Positions 41,308-49,115 of a DNA stretch of 64,000 nucleotides are shown here, one piece after another. Source of the stretch: an uncultured Lachnospiraceae bacterium (GTDB taxonomy: Bacteria > Bacillota > Clostridia > Lachnospirales > Lachnospiraceae). The notes below the pieces were generated by a model. It worked only from the letters and a program-made list of their open reading frames with translations. It did not search any database and was not told where the DNA came from. Each line of letters opens with the position of its first letter. The first letter of the stretch is position 1. The stretch lies in the NCBI GenBank assembly GCA_910579735.1, contig CAJTUZ010000001.1, forward strand, positions 62,001-126,000, in the 5' to 3' direction. The position numbers were made by a program, and so were the translations under genes.

Positions 41308-41799
41308 ATGGACATTCGTGTAGAACCTATATTATACGAACAGAAATCTGTTTTTATTCAGATGCTGGAACTGTATAATTATGATTTTTCAGAATTTTCC
41401 AATGATGACATAAATGAATACGGATATTTTGGATATGAGCATATTGATGATTATTGGAATGAAGAAGGCAGACATCCTTTTTTTATCAGGGTAAATGGAA
41501 AACTTGCAGGACTGGTTTTAGTGCGTTCCTGTTGTGAACATAATAATCTGCCAGACCCTCATAGCGTAGCTGAATTTTTTGTAATGAAGAAATACAGACT
41601 AAAAGGAGTTGGCAGGGTAGCTGCTATGAAGATTTTTGATATGTTTCATGGCGGGTGGGAAATATCCCAATGGGTTAACAATTTACCTGCTCAAAGCTTT
41701 TGGGGTAAGGTTATTTCAGAGTATACAAACGGGAAGTATGATACGTTTACTGCAACGGAGGCAAATGAAATAGGTTTCACGTTTGATAATTCACTTTAG
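41308..41799 (+). CDS. GNAT-family N-acetyltransferase
   Basis: A 163-residue protein with the GNAT fold: HPFFIRVNGKLAGLVLV strands (about residues 51-68), the edge strand SVAEFFVMKKYRLKGVGRVA with the acetyl-CoA pyrophosphate loop RLKGVG (about residues 94-99), and a following helix. The N-terminal part is acidic and Tyr/Phe-rich. The acceptor is unknown. The gene is convergent with the membrane protein gene downstream (17 bases between stops) and noticeably more AT-rich than the nitroreductase gene, marking the left edge of the 41.3-46.7 kb patchwork. Confidence 0.8.
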   Translation: MDIRVEPILYEQKSVFIQMLELYNYDFSEFSNDDINEYGYFGYEHIDDYWNEEGRHPFFIRVNGKLAGLVLVRSCCEHNNLPDPHSVAEFFVMKKYRLKGVGRVAAMKIFDMFHGGWEISQWVNNLPAQSFWGKVISEYTNGKYDTFTATEANEIGFTFDNSL

Positions 41800-41816
41800 A
41801 AGTTTGGAAAACATAT

Positions 41817-42308
41817 CTATTGACTATCCATTGAAATATAAAATTCTCCGTTTAGGTTTGCTCTATCTCCGACAAATCTAATTTGGTATTCTCTGGCAGA
41901 CAACAGATAGCTATCTATACGATTGCTATCTGTTCCATCGCATATTACCAGTTCTATTTTTGAATTTTCCAAATCGACTAAAACTATTTTGAAATTTCCG
42001 TGTTTAACATTGATATCCCACGAAATTGAAATCTGCGTATCCACGTTTGAAACAAATGTATAAACTGTTCGCATACCCGAAAAATTTTCAGATGAGATTT
42101 TGTTTTCGTGATTAGGGGTTATTAATGTTCCATTAGTTGCAGAACATTGATAATTATCATTTTCATTAAAAAGTAAGTCATTGTCATAATAAATGCGTCC
42201 CGGATTAAATAACGGGGTGTAAAATAATAGTATCAATAGAAGTATTGCCAACATAGCACATATTGCAGAAAAAACATGTGCTATCCGCATTTTTTTAGTT
42301 CCTGTCAT
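41817..42308 (-). CDS. Hypothetical single-pass membrane protein, partner of the XRE regulator
   Basis: About 163 residues. After a basic N-terminus comes one membrane helix (about residues 9-31, FSAICAMLAILLLILLFYTPL), then an extracytoplasmic domain of about 130 residues with beta-strand character (VSNVDTQISISWDINVKHGN). No family recognised. Several in-frame starts exist between 42290 and 42341; ATG 42306-42308 follows AAGGAAAG closely and overlaps the stop of the XRE gene by 14 bases, which implies translational coupling. Role presumably linked to the regulator, such as a membrane sensor or target. Confidence 0.55.
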   Translation of the reverse strand: MTGTKKMRIAHVFSAICAMLAILLLILLFYTPLFNPGRIYYDNDLLFNENDNYQCSATNGTLITPNHENKISSENFSGMRTVYTFVSNVDTQISISWDINVKHGNFKIVLVDLENSKIELVICDGTDSNRIDSYLLSAREYQIRFVGDRANLNGEFYISMDSQ

Positions 42309-42834
42309 TACTTTCCTTATTTTCATCTTGATTATCCTCATTATGAAATATTGTGATTAGGTGCTTTTTCACTATTTGTAAATTTACCTCTATTACAATA
42401 GCAGTCGCAAGAAAGAAAACGATTGCTAATTCAATTAAGGCTGTTGACAGAGAATTTCCAAATGGCTCAAGATATGGCAGCGGTAATTGCAGGAAAAAGA
42501 AAACTGCTAATGCAATAGCATAAATGAAGCAGCTACTTAATATACGGAAACTTTTAATATGCTCTTTTTTTATTGTCTCCTGCAAATCCTCATGTTGTTT
42601 TTCTAACTGTTTTGTTCGATTTGTCAAAGTTTCTACTTCACCGGACAATAAAAGGTAGTCTGTTGAAACGTTAAACACTTTACTTAATTCTATTATGCGG
42701 TCAATCTCTGGTACTGTTTCGCCAGACTCCCATTTAGAAACAGATTGTCTAGAAACATTTATCTTTTCAGCCAATGCTTCTTGCGACATTCCATTACTCT
42801 TTCTTAATTCATATATTTTTTTTGATAATGACAT
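42295..42834 (-). CDS. XRE-family regulator with C-terminal membrane helices
   Basis: A 179-residue protein. Residues 1-65 form a Cro/C1-type HTH (LRKSNGMSQEALAEKINVSR, QSVSKWESGETVPEIDRI). A coiled-coil linker (about residues 68-90) leads to two hydrophobic helices (about residues 98-118 and 130-155), so the DNA-binding domain would be tethered to the membrane. This domain order is common in Clostridia, usually beside a small membrane protein gene as here. A strong GGAGG lies 7 nt before the ATG. The stretch 42835-43187 upstream, toward the next gene, holds the left 28-bp inverted repeat and no other gene. Confidence 0.85.
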   Translation of the reverse strand: MSLSKKIYELRKSNGMSQEALAEKINVSRQSVSKWESGETVPEIDRIIELSKVFNVSTDYLLLSGEVETLTNRTKQLEKQHEDLQETIKKEHIKSFRILSSCFIYAIALAVFFFLQLPLPYLEPFGNSLSTALIELAIVFFLATAIVIEVNLQIVKKHLITIFHNEDNQDENKESNDRN

Positions 42835-43039
42835 AATGAACCTCCTTTGAGATATATTTTAACAATAATTATACTTACCTGCTATAAAGAACCTATTACA
42901 TTGCCGCAACTACTACGGGCAATTATGGTTGCATCGGTAAAAATCAAAGTTTTTCCTTCGCTAAGGCTGGAGCCGATGAAGTTGCGGAAATTTCCAGTAT
43001 ATATCGGGGAACCTATTTTTCAAATTCTTTTTTGAGTTG

Positions 43040-43067
43040 CTCCCTTTTCGGAATTGTGTACCCACTG
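43040..43067 (+). repeat. 28-bp inverted repeat, left arm
   Basis: CTCCCTTTTCGGAATTGTGT plus eight bases. It matches the reverse complement of 43740-43767 at 25 of 28 positions. The two arms face each other and bracket one gene. Confidence 0.75.
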
Positions 43068-43187
43068 AAAACGAGCCTATAAATATACATTTATAATGAA
43101 TAAAAATACGTTCTTACTATTTTACATACATTGAAATATGCAGTAAAATATAGCATAACATAAAAGATTTTTTTGAGGAGGACAGCC

Positions 43188-43583
43188 ATGAAAAAGAAGA
43201 TAAATCAGATATTAAATATTATCATGGGCTCGTTTATTGGTATATTCATTTGCTCAGGATTATATAAATACTGGCATTTTAGAAAATATCCGTATTTATA
43301 TGCTATGCAGTCTGCTCCATGGCATACTGGCATTTTGATAAATGGATTATTAACGCTTGTATTATTGGCAGTTTGCATGATAGTAAAAGTCATTCTTATA
43401 GAAAAGATAGGGCGGATCCAAAAGATAGCATTGATTTTAGGAATTGTTTTTCTGACTTTAACATTTATAGGCGGTTGTTATGTACTTGATAATCAGGGAC
43501 AAGTAAATGCCGGATATGCAGTTGTGCCCGGGATTTGGACTATGATATGTTTTGGATATTACCAAAGTAAAAAACAGGACTAA
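43188..43583 (+). CDS. Hypothetical membrane protein within an inverted-repeat bracket
   Basis: About 131 residues with four hydrophobic segments (about residues 7-25, 46-67, 79-98 and 105-125), basic N-terminus, no recognised family. GAGGAGGA at 43175-43182 decides the ATG at 43188 (an upstream in-frame ATG exists at 43173). It is the only gene between the 28-bp inverted repeats at 43040-43067 and 43740-43767, so it may be a passenger of a small mobile or formerly mobile unit. Confidence 0.5.
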   Translation: MKKKINQILNIIMGSFIGIFICSGLYKYWHFRKYPYLYAMQSAPWHTGILINGLLTLVLLAVCMIVKVILIEKIGRIQKIALILGIVFLTLTFIGGCYVLDNQGQVNAGYAVVPGIWTMICFGYYQSKKQD

Positions 43584-43739
43584 GTCCAATTAAAATAAAT
43601 ATCTAAGGAACCTCAATCAAACAGATAGTCTTTTTTTAATTTCTCCCCATATTCAGCAGGCAAAATTCAAAACACAGTTACTCCAATTGCGGAAAAAATT
43701 AAGAAATGTATGAATATTCACCAAGTTTTGGAAAATGAG

Positions 43740-43767
43740 CAGTGGGAACACTTTTCCGAAAAGGGAG
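43740..43767 (-). repeat. 28-bp inverted repeat, right arm
   Basis: The reverse complement of this segment matches 43040-43067 with three mismatches. Flanking bases share only a TTG on each side, too little to call a target duplication. Confidence 0.75.
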
Positions 43768-43924
43768 TTGCGTTATTGATGCAAATACTCCATTTTGTTC
43801 CTTGGGAGAGGTCGGGGGCGCGGGGGCATAGCCGCCGCAAAACCTGCCGATAGCCGTAATAGAATTTGGCGGCTTTATTGCGTTGTAAATCTGTACCTAC
43901 TGGCTTTTGTTACCAAAAGCTGAT

Positions 43925-43953
43925 TTGACAAAATCAGATTTGCGGCTTATAAT
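43925..43953 (+). promoter_or_regulatory. Consensus promoter of the TetR/CPBP operon
   Basis: TTGACA at 43925-43930, a 17-bp spacer and TATAAT at 43948-43953: perfect -35 and -10 boxes. Confidence 0.88.
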
Positions 43954-43961
43954 ATAATTAT

Positions 43962-43973
43962 CGTTATATAACG
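43962..43973 (+). promoter_or_regulatory. 12-bp palindrome, candidate TetR operator
   Basis: CGTTATATAACG is a perfect palindrome placed over the expected start site of the promoter just upstream and 27 bases before the TetR-family gene. Autorepression is inferred. Confidence 0.65.
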
Positions 43974-43999
43974 TAAATTATTAAACAGGAGGAAAAGCT

Positions 44000-44572
44000 A
44001 TGCCGCCAAAACCTAAAATCACAAGAGATATGGTTATTGACGCTGCATTTGAGGTAGCCCGCAAAACAGGTGCGGAAAACATCAATGCACGGACAGTATC
44101 AAAAAAACTGAACTGTTCCACACAGCCCGTTATGTATCATTTTGCAACGATTGAAAATTTAAGAAAAGCTGCTTATAAAAAAGCAGATGAATATCATACG
44201 GAATATCTGATGAACATTCCGGAAACACAAGAAGATATCATGCTTGGAATCGGGTTAAATTATATCCGCTTTGCGGTTGAAGAACCCTATATGTTCCGCT
44301 TTCTGTTTCAATCGGGGTTTGTCGCCCACAACAGTTTGCTTGAAATGGTAAATTCCGAGGAACTTATACCCGTTATTTCTGTAATGCAAGAAGAAATGGA
44401 TATGAATATTGAACAAACAAAAGAGGTTTTTATAACGCTTGCGTTGTTCGTACATGGATATGCGAGCATCATAGCCAACAATTCATTGGAGTATGATGAA
44501 AAACTTATAACAACCCATTTGGAACGGGTATACACAGGTGCGATATTAGCGATACAGGAGGAAATGAAATGA
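44000..44572 (+). CDS. TetR/AcrR-family transcriptional regulator
   Basis: A 190-residue regulator. The N-terminal HTH is ITRDMVIDAAFEVARKTGAE followed by NARTVSKKLNCSTQPVMYHF (residues 8-52), with the recognition helix ending in the typical QPVMYHF. The C-terminal helical domain (about 60-190) would bind the effector. AGGAGG precedes the ATG. The stop overlaps the start of the CPBP protease gene by four bases, so the two are coupled. The consensus promoter and palindrome upstream suggest strong expression once repression is relieved. AT-rich. Confidence 0.9.
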   Translation: MPPKPKITRDMVIDAAFEVARKTGAENINARTVSKKLNCSTQPVMYHFATIENLRKAAYKKADEYHTEYLMNIPETQEDIMLGIGLNYIRFAVEEPYMFRFLFQSGFVAHNSLLEMVNSEELIPVISVMQEEMDMNIEQTKEVFITLALFVHGYASIIANNSLEYDEKLITTHLERVYTGAILAIQEEMK

Positions 44573-45339
44573 AAAAGTTATATGAGAAAAACGAGCAGAC
44601 TTTTGCGATTGTATGGATAGTGTTTTATTGTGTTCTGCAATCTTTAGCAAATCCTTTAAATAAAAGAATAGGGATTGAATACTCTGCAAGTGCTGTTTTT
44701 TGTATTGTACAGACCATTATTCTTTTTACCTTTATCCGAAAAAACAATTTACAGGAACGGTATGGACTTTGTAAATCACCTGTTCCTGCCTGTCGGTTTC
44801 TTTACTATGTGCCACTTTTTATCTTAGCAACAGGAAATCTTTGGAATGGTGTTGCTGTCAATTATTCGCTATCGGAAACGGTTTGCCATATTGCGTGTAT
44901 GCTATGCGTTGGATTTTTAGAAGAAGTGATTTTTAGAGGTTTCCTGTTTGTATCAATCGCAAAAGAGAATGTAAAATCTGCAATCATTATCTCAAGTGTA
45001 ACCTTTGGTGTCGGACATTTGATAAATTTATTTAATGGCAGCGGTATGGACTTGGCAGCTAATTTGTGTCAAATTTGCTTTGCGATTGCGGTAGGCTTCT
45101 TGTTTGTAACGATTTTTTATCGTGGCGGAAGTCTGTTCCCCTGCATTATTGTCCATTCTGCTATTAACACTCTTAGCATTTTTGGAAATAAAACAGATAT
45201 TACCATGGAAAAGCACCTTGTTCATATATTTATTCTGATATTTATAACTATTGCTTATAACTTAATCCTTACAAGAACACTTCCGAAAAATCAATGGGAA
45301 AATCTTCCCACTGAACTTGAATATAATAAACAATGTTAA
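44569..45339 (+). CDS. CPBP-family intramembrane glutamic protease (Abi/CAAX type)
   Basis: A 256-residue polytopic membrane protein with about eight helices. The CPBP active site is visible: EEVIFRGFLF (Glu-Glu-x3-Arg, about residues 122-131), FGVGHLINLFNG with a catalytic His, and PCIIVHSAINTLS with the third motif His. Bacterial members include bacteriocin-immunity and membrane-protein-processing proteases. Control by the coupled TetR-family gene suggests response to a small molecule. A terminator-like hairpin lies downstream but acts on the opposite strand. Confidence 0.88.
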   Translation: MKKLYEKNEQTFAIVWIVFYCVLQSLANPLNKRIGIEYSASAVFCIVQTIILFTFIRKNNLQERYGLCKSPVPACRFLYYVPLFILATGNLWNGVAVNYSLSETVCHIACMLCVGFLEEVIFRGFLFVSIAKENVKSAIIISSVTFGVGHLINLFNGSGMDLAANLCQICFAIAVGFLFVTIFYRGGSLFPCIIVHSAINTLSIFGNKTDITMEKHLVHIFILIFITIAYNLILTRTLPKNQWENLPTELEYNKQC

Positions 45340-45391
45340 ATTCTTAAAACAGCGTAAAAAATCCTTTGACAAAGATATCCGATAGGCATTG

Positions 45392-45426
45392 AAAAACCGC
45401 CGTTATGGCGTTATCCACAGCGGCGG
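45392..45426 (-). terminator. Terminator of the LytTR/DUF3021 operon (minus strand)
   Basis: On the minus strand, CCGCCG (45421-45426) and CGGCGG (45397-45402) pair around an 18-nt loop and are followed by TTTTT (45392-45396). Confidence 0.7.
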
Positions 45427-45435
45427 CATACATAA

Positions 45436-45526
45436 TCATTTACTGACTGTAATCGTGATTTTCATATAGTATTGTTCGCGTTTTATTTCCACAGACAGGA
45501 CATGGCATCCATTGTTGCTTACTCAT
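45436..45526 (-). pseudogene. Cysteine-rich KTR protein remnant
   Basis: On the minus strand from ATG 45524-45526: MSKQQWMPCPVCGNKTR, the start of the 'cysteine-rich KTR' proteins encoded on Tn916/Tn1549-like elements. The frame stops after 28 codons at 45440. In the neighbouring frame the end reads KITITVSK and stops at 45436-45438, which resembles the normal C-terminus. The zinc-ribbon middle with the second Cys pair is therefore missing: an internal deletion with frameshift. The start overlaps the DUF3021 stop (ATGAGTAA). Confidence 0.6.
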
Positions 45527-45989
45527 TTCTGTTATCCTTCGTTTGAAACAATTTCTCATTCATTTTTCTTACATTATATCTGCCTATACCAAACTGTATG
45601 ATCCATATAACTACAAAAATTAAAGCGAAAATCCCAAAATAGATTAAAAATCCAACGATACTATGTTCCATCCAATATGCAAAATAAGCGATTGGCAACA
45701 TGATGACGGAAATAATTGAAAAGTAAATTCCTGTCTGCTTTACAATGCTCCAACTATCCATTTCCCATATGACTGAACTTGCCGCAAATCCCACACCTAA
45801 TATTCCACAAAGAATTGTTTGCAAAATGACAGCATTGATTTCATTTCCCATAATTGATATGAGTTCGGGTACACAAGGCGAGTAATATCCATTTGCCCAA
45901 CCAAGAGAAATCAAGATTGTAATTAAATAGCCCATTGTAATTCCAAGTGGAAACCCTAAAAGACTACGCTTAATAATTTTCTTTTTCAT
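45519..45989 (-). CDS. DUF3021 family membrane protein
   Basis: A 156-residue protein with four membrane helices (about residues 8-28, 52-75, 82-105 and 112-138), recognised as the DUF3021 family. It is almost always paired with a LytTR DNA-binding protein and is thought to hold or modulate it at the membrane. GAGGTG stands 7 nt before ATG 45987-45989; the alternative ATG three codons upstream is too close to it. The start is 10 bases after the LytTR stop. The stop overlaps the decayed KTR gene. Confidence 0.85.
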   Translation of the reverse strand: MKKKIIKRSLLGFPLGITMGYLITILISLGWANGYYSPCVPELISIMGNEINAVILQTILCGILGVGFAASSVIWEMDSWSIVKQTGIYFSIISVIMLPIAYFAYWMEHSIVGFLIYFGIFALIFVVIWIIQFGIGRYNVRKMNEKLFQTKDNRNE

Positions 45990-45999
45990 AACATTCACC

Positions 46000-46440
46000 T
46001 CATATTCCTAATATCTTTTTTAGTTTTGGAACATAGCGTCTGGATACATATGTTGTTATTCCATTTGATAATTTAACGCAAATTGTACCTGTAAAACTCA
46101 AGTCAAAATGATTGACTTTTTTTAAGTTGATAATTTCCGAATTTGATATGCGAATGAATTGATTAGAGGGTAATCGATTTTCTATCTCATATAACCTGAG
46201 TCGAAGAATATATTCCCCTTTGTTAGTAACTGCAAAAACTTTTCCTGAATTTGCATAAATACGAATCAAATCAGTCTGTTCCAATATTTCAATTTTTTCA
46301 TCTTTATACCCGGAAATTATTTGCGAGGCATTTTCTGAAAGTTTTTTTGCAATGTTACTCACATCTTCTGTCATGGAAGCGGTCAGTATGATTACTTTGG
46401 GGTCAATATATGAACTGTCAATTTTAATTTCGACCTGCAT
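46000..46440 (-). CDS. LytTR-family DNA-binding regulator
   Basis: A 146-residue protein. The C-terminal 100 residues are a LytTR domain: IRIYANSGKVFAVTNKGEYI, then RLRLYEIENRLPSNQFIRIS and a final VSRRYVPKLKKIL. The N-terminal 45 residues form a short alpha/beta region in place of a receiver domain, the usual build of LytTR proteins paired with DUF3021. GAGGTG precedes ATG 46438-46440 by six bases. It has its own promoter just upstream. Confidence 0.9.
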   Translation of the reverse strand: MQVEIKIDSSYIDPKVIILTASMTEDVSNIAKKLSENASQIISGYKDEKIEILEQTDLIRIYANSGKVFAVTNKGEYILRLRLYEIENRLPSNQFIRISNSEIINLKKVNHFDLSFTGTICVKLSNGITTYVSRRYVPKLKKILGI

Positions 46441-46472
46441 GATAATCACCTCTTTCTTTTCTTAACAATGCC

Positions 46473-46501
46473 ATTATAAGCAAAGCAGATAATAGTTTCA
46501 A
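46473..46501 (-). promoter_or_regulatory. Promoter of the LytTR/DUF3021 operon
   Basis: On the minus strand TTGAAA (46496-46501), a 17-bp spacer and TATAAT (46473-46478). It lies inside an open frame of 67 codons (46446-46649), which argues against that frame being a gene. Confidence 0.8.
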
Positions 46502-46919
46502 CGGATTTGCAATAGTTGGTTGATTTCAAAGCACAACTGGTCAAAATCCTTTCTGAGTTCTTAATTCCCACTTGGAGATAGCCGCGCCCCGGCGGGTCAT
46601 ACTTTTCATAATGTGCACGCTGATTTTGTCTGCGTCGTATTGCATCCATGAAACGTTGGATACAGGTAAGGCTTTTATAATGAAATGATGTATCTATTAA
46701 AATACTATAAGAATGGAAACAGGGAAAGTAAAAAATGACAAGAATCTTTTGACATGCTATACTTATTTGGAAAAAGGCGTAGCGTGTGAGATCATTGACC
46801 TAAGAGATTATTTCAGAAGTATGACTGGCATTTACTAGAACAGATGTTGACAGAATACATAGGCATCGTTTTACAGGCTGCGGGAAACTCCGCAGATTAA
46901 AACGGAAGGGGGCACGCCC
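46502..46919. other. Gene-free stretch between the LytTR operon and the radical SAM operon
   Basis: About 420 bases. It has remnant-like open frames only: 46446-46649 on the minus strand (overlapping the promoter) and a 41-codon frame at 46713-46838 on the plus strand without a ribosome binding site. A 6-bp-stem hairpin CTGCGG/CCGCAG lies at 46878-46895, just before the ribosome binding site of the next gene. Confidence 0.4.
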
Positions 46920-47288
46920 ATGAGTATCGAAACCTATGCAAATACTATGATATATTTTTTTCTGGCATTATTTCTGCTTTCTGTTTTGGCGGACGTTATC
47001 GTTATTTTGAGTATAATACGAAAGAAGCCTCTAAAATACTGGCGGATAATGGTCTGGTCCACATTGTATGCTCTTTTTGCAATGTTTAACACATCGATTG
47101 CCTACATAGCTTATGATGATCCCTCAGACCCCAATTTTTGGAGATATGAAAACTGGAACTTACATGATTTTGTTGTGAGTGATATCAAGATGTTGATTTT
47201 TTGGTTATTTCTCGGTGCATTGATCTACCTGATATCGGAAAAAGCGAACGGAAAGAAAACAGAAACAGAAAGCAGAGAAGGAAAATAA
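46920..47288 (+). CDS. Hypothetical membrane protein upstream of the radical SAM gene
   Basis: A 122-residue protein with three hydrophobic segments (about residues 9-32, 43-65 and 88-108) and a Lys/Glu-rich C-terminus (KANGKKTETESREGK). No family recognised. The start is preceded by GGAAGGGGG. Its stop is four bases before the radical SAM start, so the two genes are very probably one transcript. It is too long and too hydrophobic to be a RiPP precursor of ordinary type. Confidence 0.65.
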   Translation: MSIETYANTMIYFFLALFLLSVLADVIVILSIIRKKPLKYWRIMVWSTLYALFAMFNTSIAYIAYDDPSDPNFWRYENWNLHDFVVSDIKMLIFWLFLGALIYLISEKANGKKTETESREGK

Positions 47289-47292
47289 AAAA

Positions 47293-48060
47293 ATGAGCCA
47301 TCAAAACCCATATACGAAAAATATAAACCGCATTGAGTTTGTTGTTACAAACGCCTGCACGGGACGTTGTAAACATTGCTCTCAGGGAGAGCATTCGTCC
47401 GGCGGAGCACATATCGAAGGTGAAGCCGCGGAAGGGGTGGTCTATCAATTGTGCAGCGAATTTCAGATCGAGTCGCTTATGACATTCGGCGGGGAACCGC
47501 TTTTATATCTTGATGAGGTATGCAAAATCCACGCGGCCGCACGGGAAATGAACATTCCGGAACGTTCACTTATCACGAACGGCTTTTTTTGTAAGGACAA
47601 AGAAAAGATCAAAGAGGCAGCGGCAAGGCTTGTACAAAGCGGTGTAAACGGCATTCTATTGTCCGTCGACGCCTTTCATCAGGAAACGATTCCGTTATGC
47701 TACGTGAAAGAATTTGCAATGGCCGTAAAAGATACCGGCACCCCGTTTCGCATCAATCCGGCCTGGCTGGTCAGCCGGGAAAATGATAATCCGTACAACA
47801 ACCGTACTGCGGAAATTCTGAAAGAGTTCGAGGCAATCGGCGTTCCGGCCCATGAAGGAAACGTGATCTTTCCAAGCGGAAATGCGTTGAAATATCTGGG
47901 CGAATATTTTGATCCGGAAGAAAAGTATATTGATCCCTATGAAGAAGATTCGTATGATATCCGTACGGTCAGCGTTTCCGCTGACGGAGCTGTTCTGGGC
48001 GGCAATATCTATCAGACGGATATTCTGGAGATTATAAAGAGGTACAGGCCGGAGGAATAA
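47293..48060 (+). CDS. Radical SAM protein
   Basis: A 255-residue radical SAM enzyme. The [4Fe-4S] motif is NACTGRCKHC with Cys22, Cys26 and Cys29; the SAM-binding TFGGEPLLYL follows near residues 58-67. The partial barrel continues with SLITNGFF and ILLSVDAFHQE. The C-terminal end, VSVSADGAVLGGNIYQTDIL, resembles a SPASM/twitch ending (normally D-G-x-V-x-x-C-G-N), but the cysteine is replaced by Gly, so no auxiliary cluster is expected. Reaction unknown. Coupled to the preceding membrane protein gene. I see no short Cys/Thr-rich precursor peptide gene next to it. Confidence 0.82.
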   Translation: MSHQNPYTKNINRIEFVVTNACTGRCKHCSQGEHSSGGAHIEGEAAEGVVYQLCSEFQIESLMTFGGEPLLYLDEVCKIHAAAREMNIPERSLITNGFFCKDKEKIKEAAARLVQSGVNGILLSVDAFHQETIPLCYVKEFAMAVKDTGTPFRINPAWLVSRENDNPYNNRTAEILKEFEAIGVPAHEGNVIFPSGNALKYLGEYFDPEEKYIDPYEEDSYDIRTVSVSADGAVLGGNIYQTDILEIIKRYRPEE

Positions 48061-48158
48061 CTTCCCTGTTTTATCGTTATCTGCGGAGCAGGGGCGTATA
48101 TACCGCAGCCGACTCAACCACCAGGCGAATTATCGTGCCGCATTCTCTTCTTACGTTA

Positions 48159-48187
48159 TTGCAATCGTCATGTCGGTACACTATGAT
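48159..48187 (+). promoter_or_regulatory. Probable promoter of the HTH-methyltransferase gene
   Basis: TTGCAA at 48159-48164, a 17-bp spacer and TATGAT at 48182-48187, 74 bases before the ATG at 48261. Confidence 0.55.
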
Positions 48188-48260
48188 GAAATGGAAACAG
48201 CGCAAAGCAATCTGCAGTCTTGCAATCAGCGATAATGAATATAAGAGAAAGGAAAACGAG

Positions 48261-49115
48261 ATGGATCAATTGAAAACAGGTGAAGTGATCAGCAAACGGC
48301 GCAAAGAACTGGGACTTACGCAGAACCAGCTTGCCAAGATGCTGAACATATCTTTTCAGGCAGTATCCAAGTGGGAGAACAACACGGCCTATCCGGATAC
48401 TCTGATGCTGCCGAAACTGGCCGCGGCGCTGCATACAACAGTCGACGCCCTGCTTGGTTACAGCAGTGTGGTGACGGATTATGACAGCCGTTATAACACG
48501 GAAGGGTATTACTGGGGACTTCTGCCGAATCGTATTTGTTATGATATTATGAAAATTCTGCCGCCTATCAGACCATACCGTGTTCTTGACATTGGCTGCG
48601 GTGAAGGCAAGGATGCGGTTTTCTTTGCCAAATGCGGCTATGCGGTGACAGCTTTCGATATTTCGGAACAGGGCATTGAAAAGGCCAAAAAACTGGCGGA
48701 ACATAATCAGGTTGAGATCAGATTTTTTAAGGCCGATCTTTTCGATTATCGTCCTGAGAGCGAATATGACATCATATTCAGCAGCGGAGTGCTTCATTTT
48801 CTTCCGCCGGCCGAACGAAAAGGGTTCTGCGACAGCTTAAAGGCACATACTGCGGACAGGGGCGTAAATGCAATGAATGTATTTGTGCGCAAACCTTTTA
48901 TCACACGCGCGCCGGATGCCACGCGGGATGAGGAAAAAAGGCATCCCTGGTATTCCGGGGAGATGTTCGGGTATTATCATGACTGGTTTTTCCATACATG
49001 CAAAGAAGAAATATTTGACTGCAACAGCGGCGGCACACCCCATAAACATTGTATGGATACGCTGATCGCCCAGAAAATAGCGGGAGAAGGTGAAGCATAT
49101 GAAACCGGTGTATAG
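48261..49115 (+). CDS. XRE-HTH / SAM-dependent methyltransferase fusion
   Basis: A 284-residue two-domain protein. Residues 1-68 are a Cro/C1-type HTH (ISKRRKELGLTQNQLAKML, QAVSKWENNTAYPD). Residues 85-275 are a class I methyltransferase with the SAM loop VLDIGCGEGKDAVFFAKCG (about 111-129), AVTAFDISEQG and a TehB-like IIFSSGVLHFLPP motif. Fusions of this type in Clostridia are annotated as tellurite-resistance-like or regulatory methyltransferases; the substrate is unknown. AAAGGA at 48248-48253 supports ATG 48261 against the longer frame from 48135. The 3' end overlaps purC by 17 bases. Confidence 0.85.
   Translation: MDQLKTGEVISKRRKELGLTQNQLAKMLNISFQAVSKWENNTAYPDTLMLPKLAAALHTTVDALLGYSSVVTDYDSRYNTEGYYWGLLPNRICYDIMKILPPIRPYRVLDIGCGEGKDAVFFAKCGYAVTAFDISEQGIEKAKKLAEHNQVEIRFFKADLFDYRPESEYDIIFSSGVLHFLPPAERKGFCDSLKAHTADRGVNAMNVFVRKPFITRAPDATRDEEKRHPWYSGEMFGYYHDWFFHTCKEEIFDCNSGGTPHKHCMDTLIAQKIAGEGEAYETGV

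Larger units (their letters stand above)
43584..43999. other. Gene-free stretch with mobile-element remnants and the TetR promoter
   Basis: 416 bases. It contains the right arm of the 28-bp inverted repeat (43740-43767), a short GC-rich tract (about 43808-43845, CGGGGGCGCGGGGGCATAGC) resembling intergenic sequence of Tn916/Tn1549-type elements, and then the promoter and palindrome of the TetR operon. No open frame of note. Confidence 0.45.

Noticed and set aside
46446..46649. Minus-strand open frame of 67 codons beginning MDAIRRRQNQ
   Set aside because: It contains the TTGAAA-17-TATAAT promoter of the LytTR operon, has no good ribosome binding site and shows no recognisable domain; probably a remnant or chance frame.
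46713..46838. Plus-strand 41-codon frame beginning METGKVKNDK
   Set aside because: No ribosome binding site or promoter and no coupling to a neighbour; too short to support.
46878..46895. Hairpin CTGCGG/CCGCAG as a terminator or riboswitch
   Set aside because: Only six pairs and no T-run; too weak to call.
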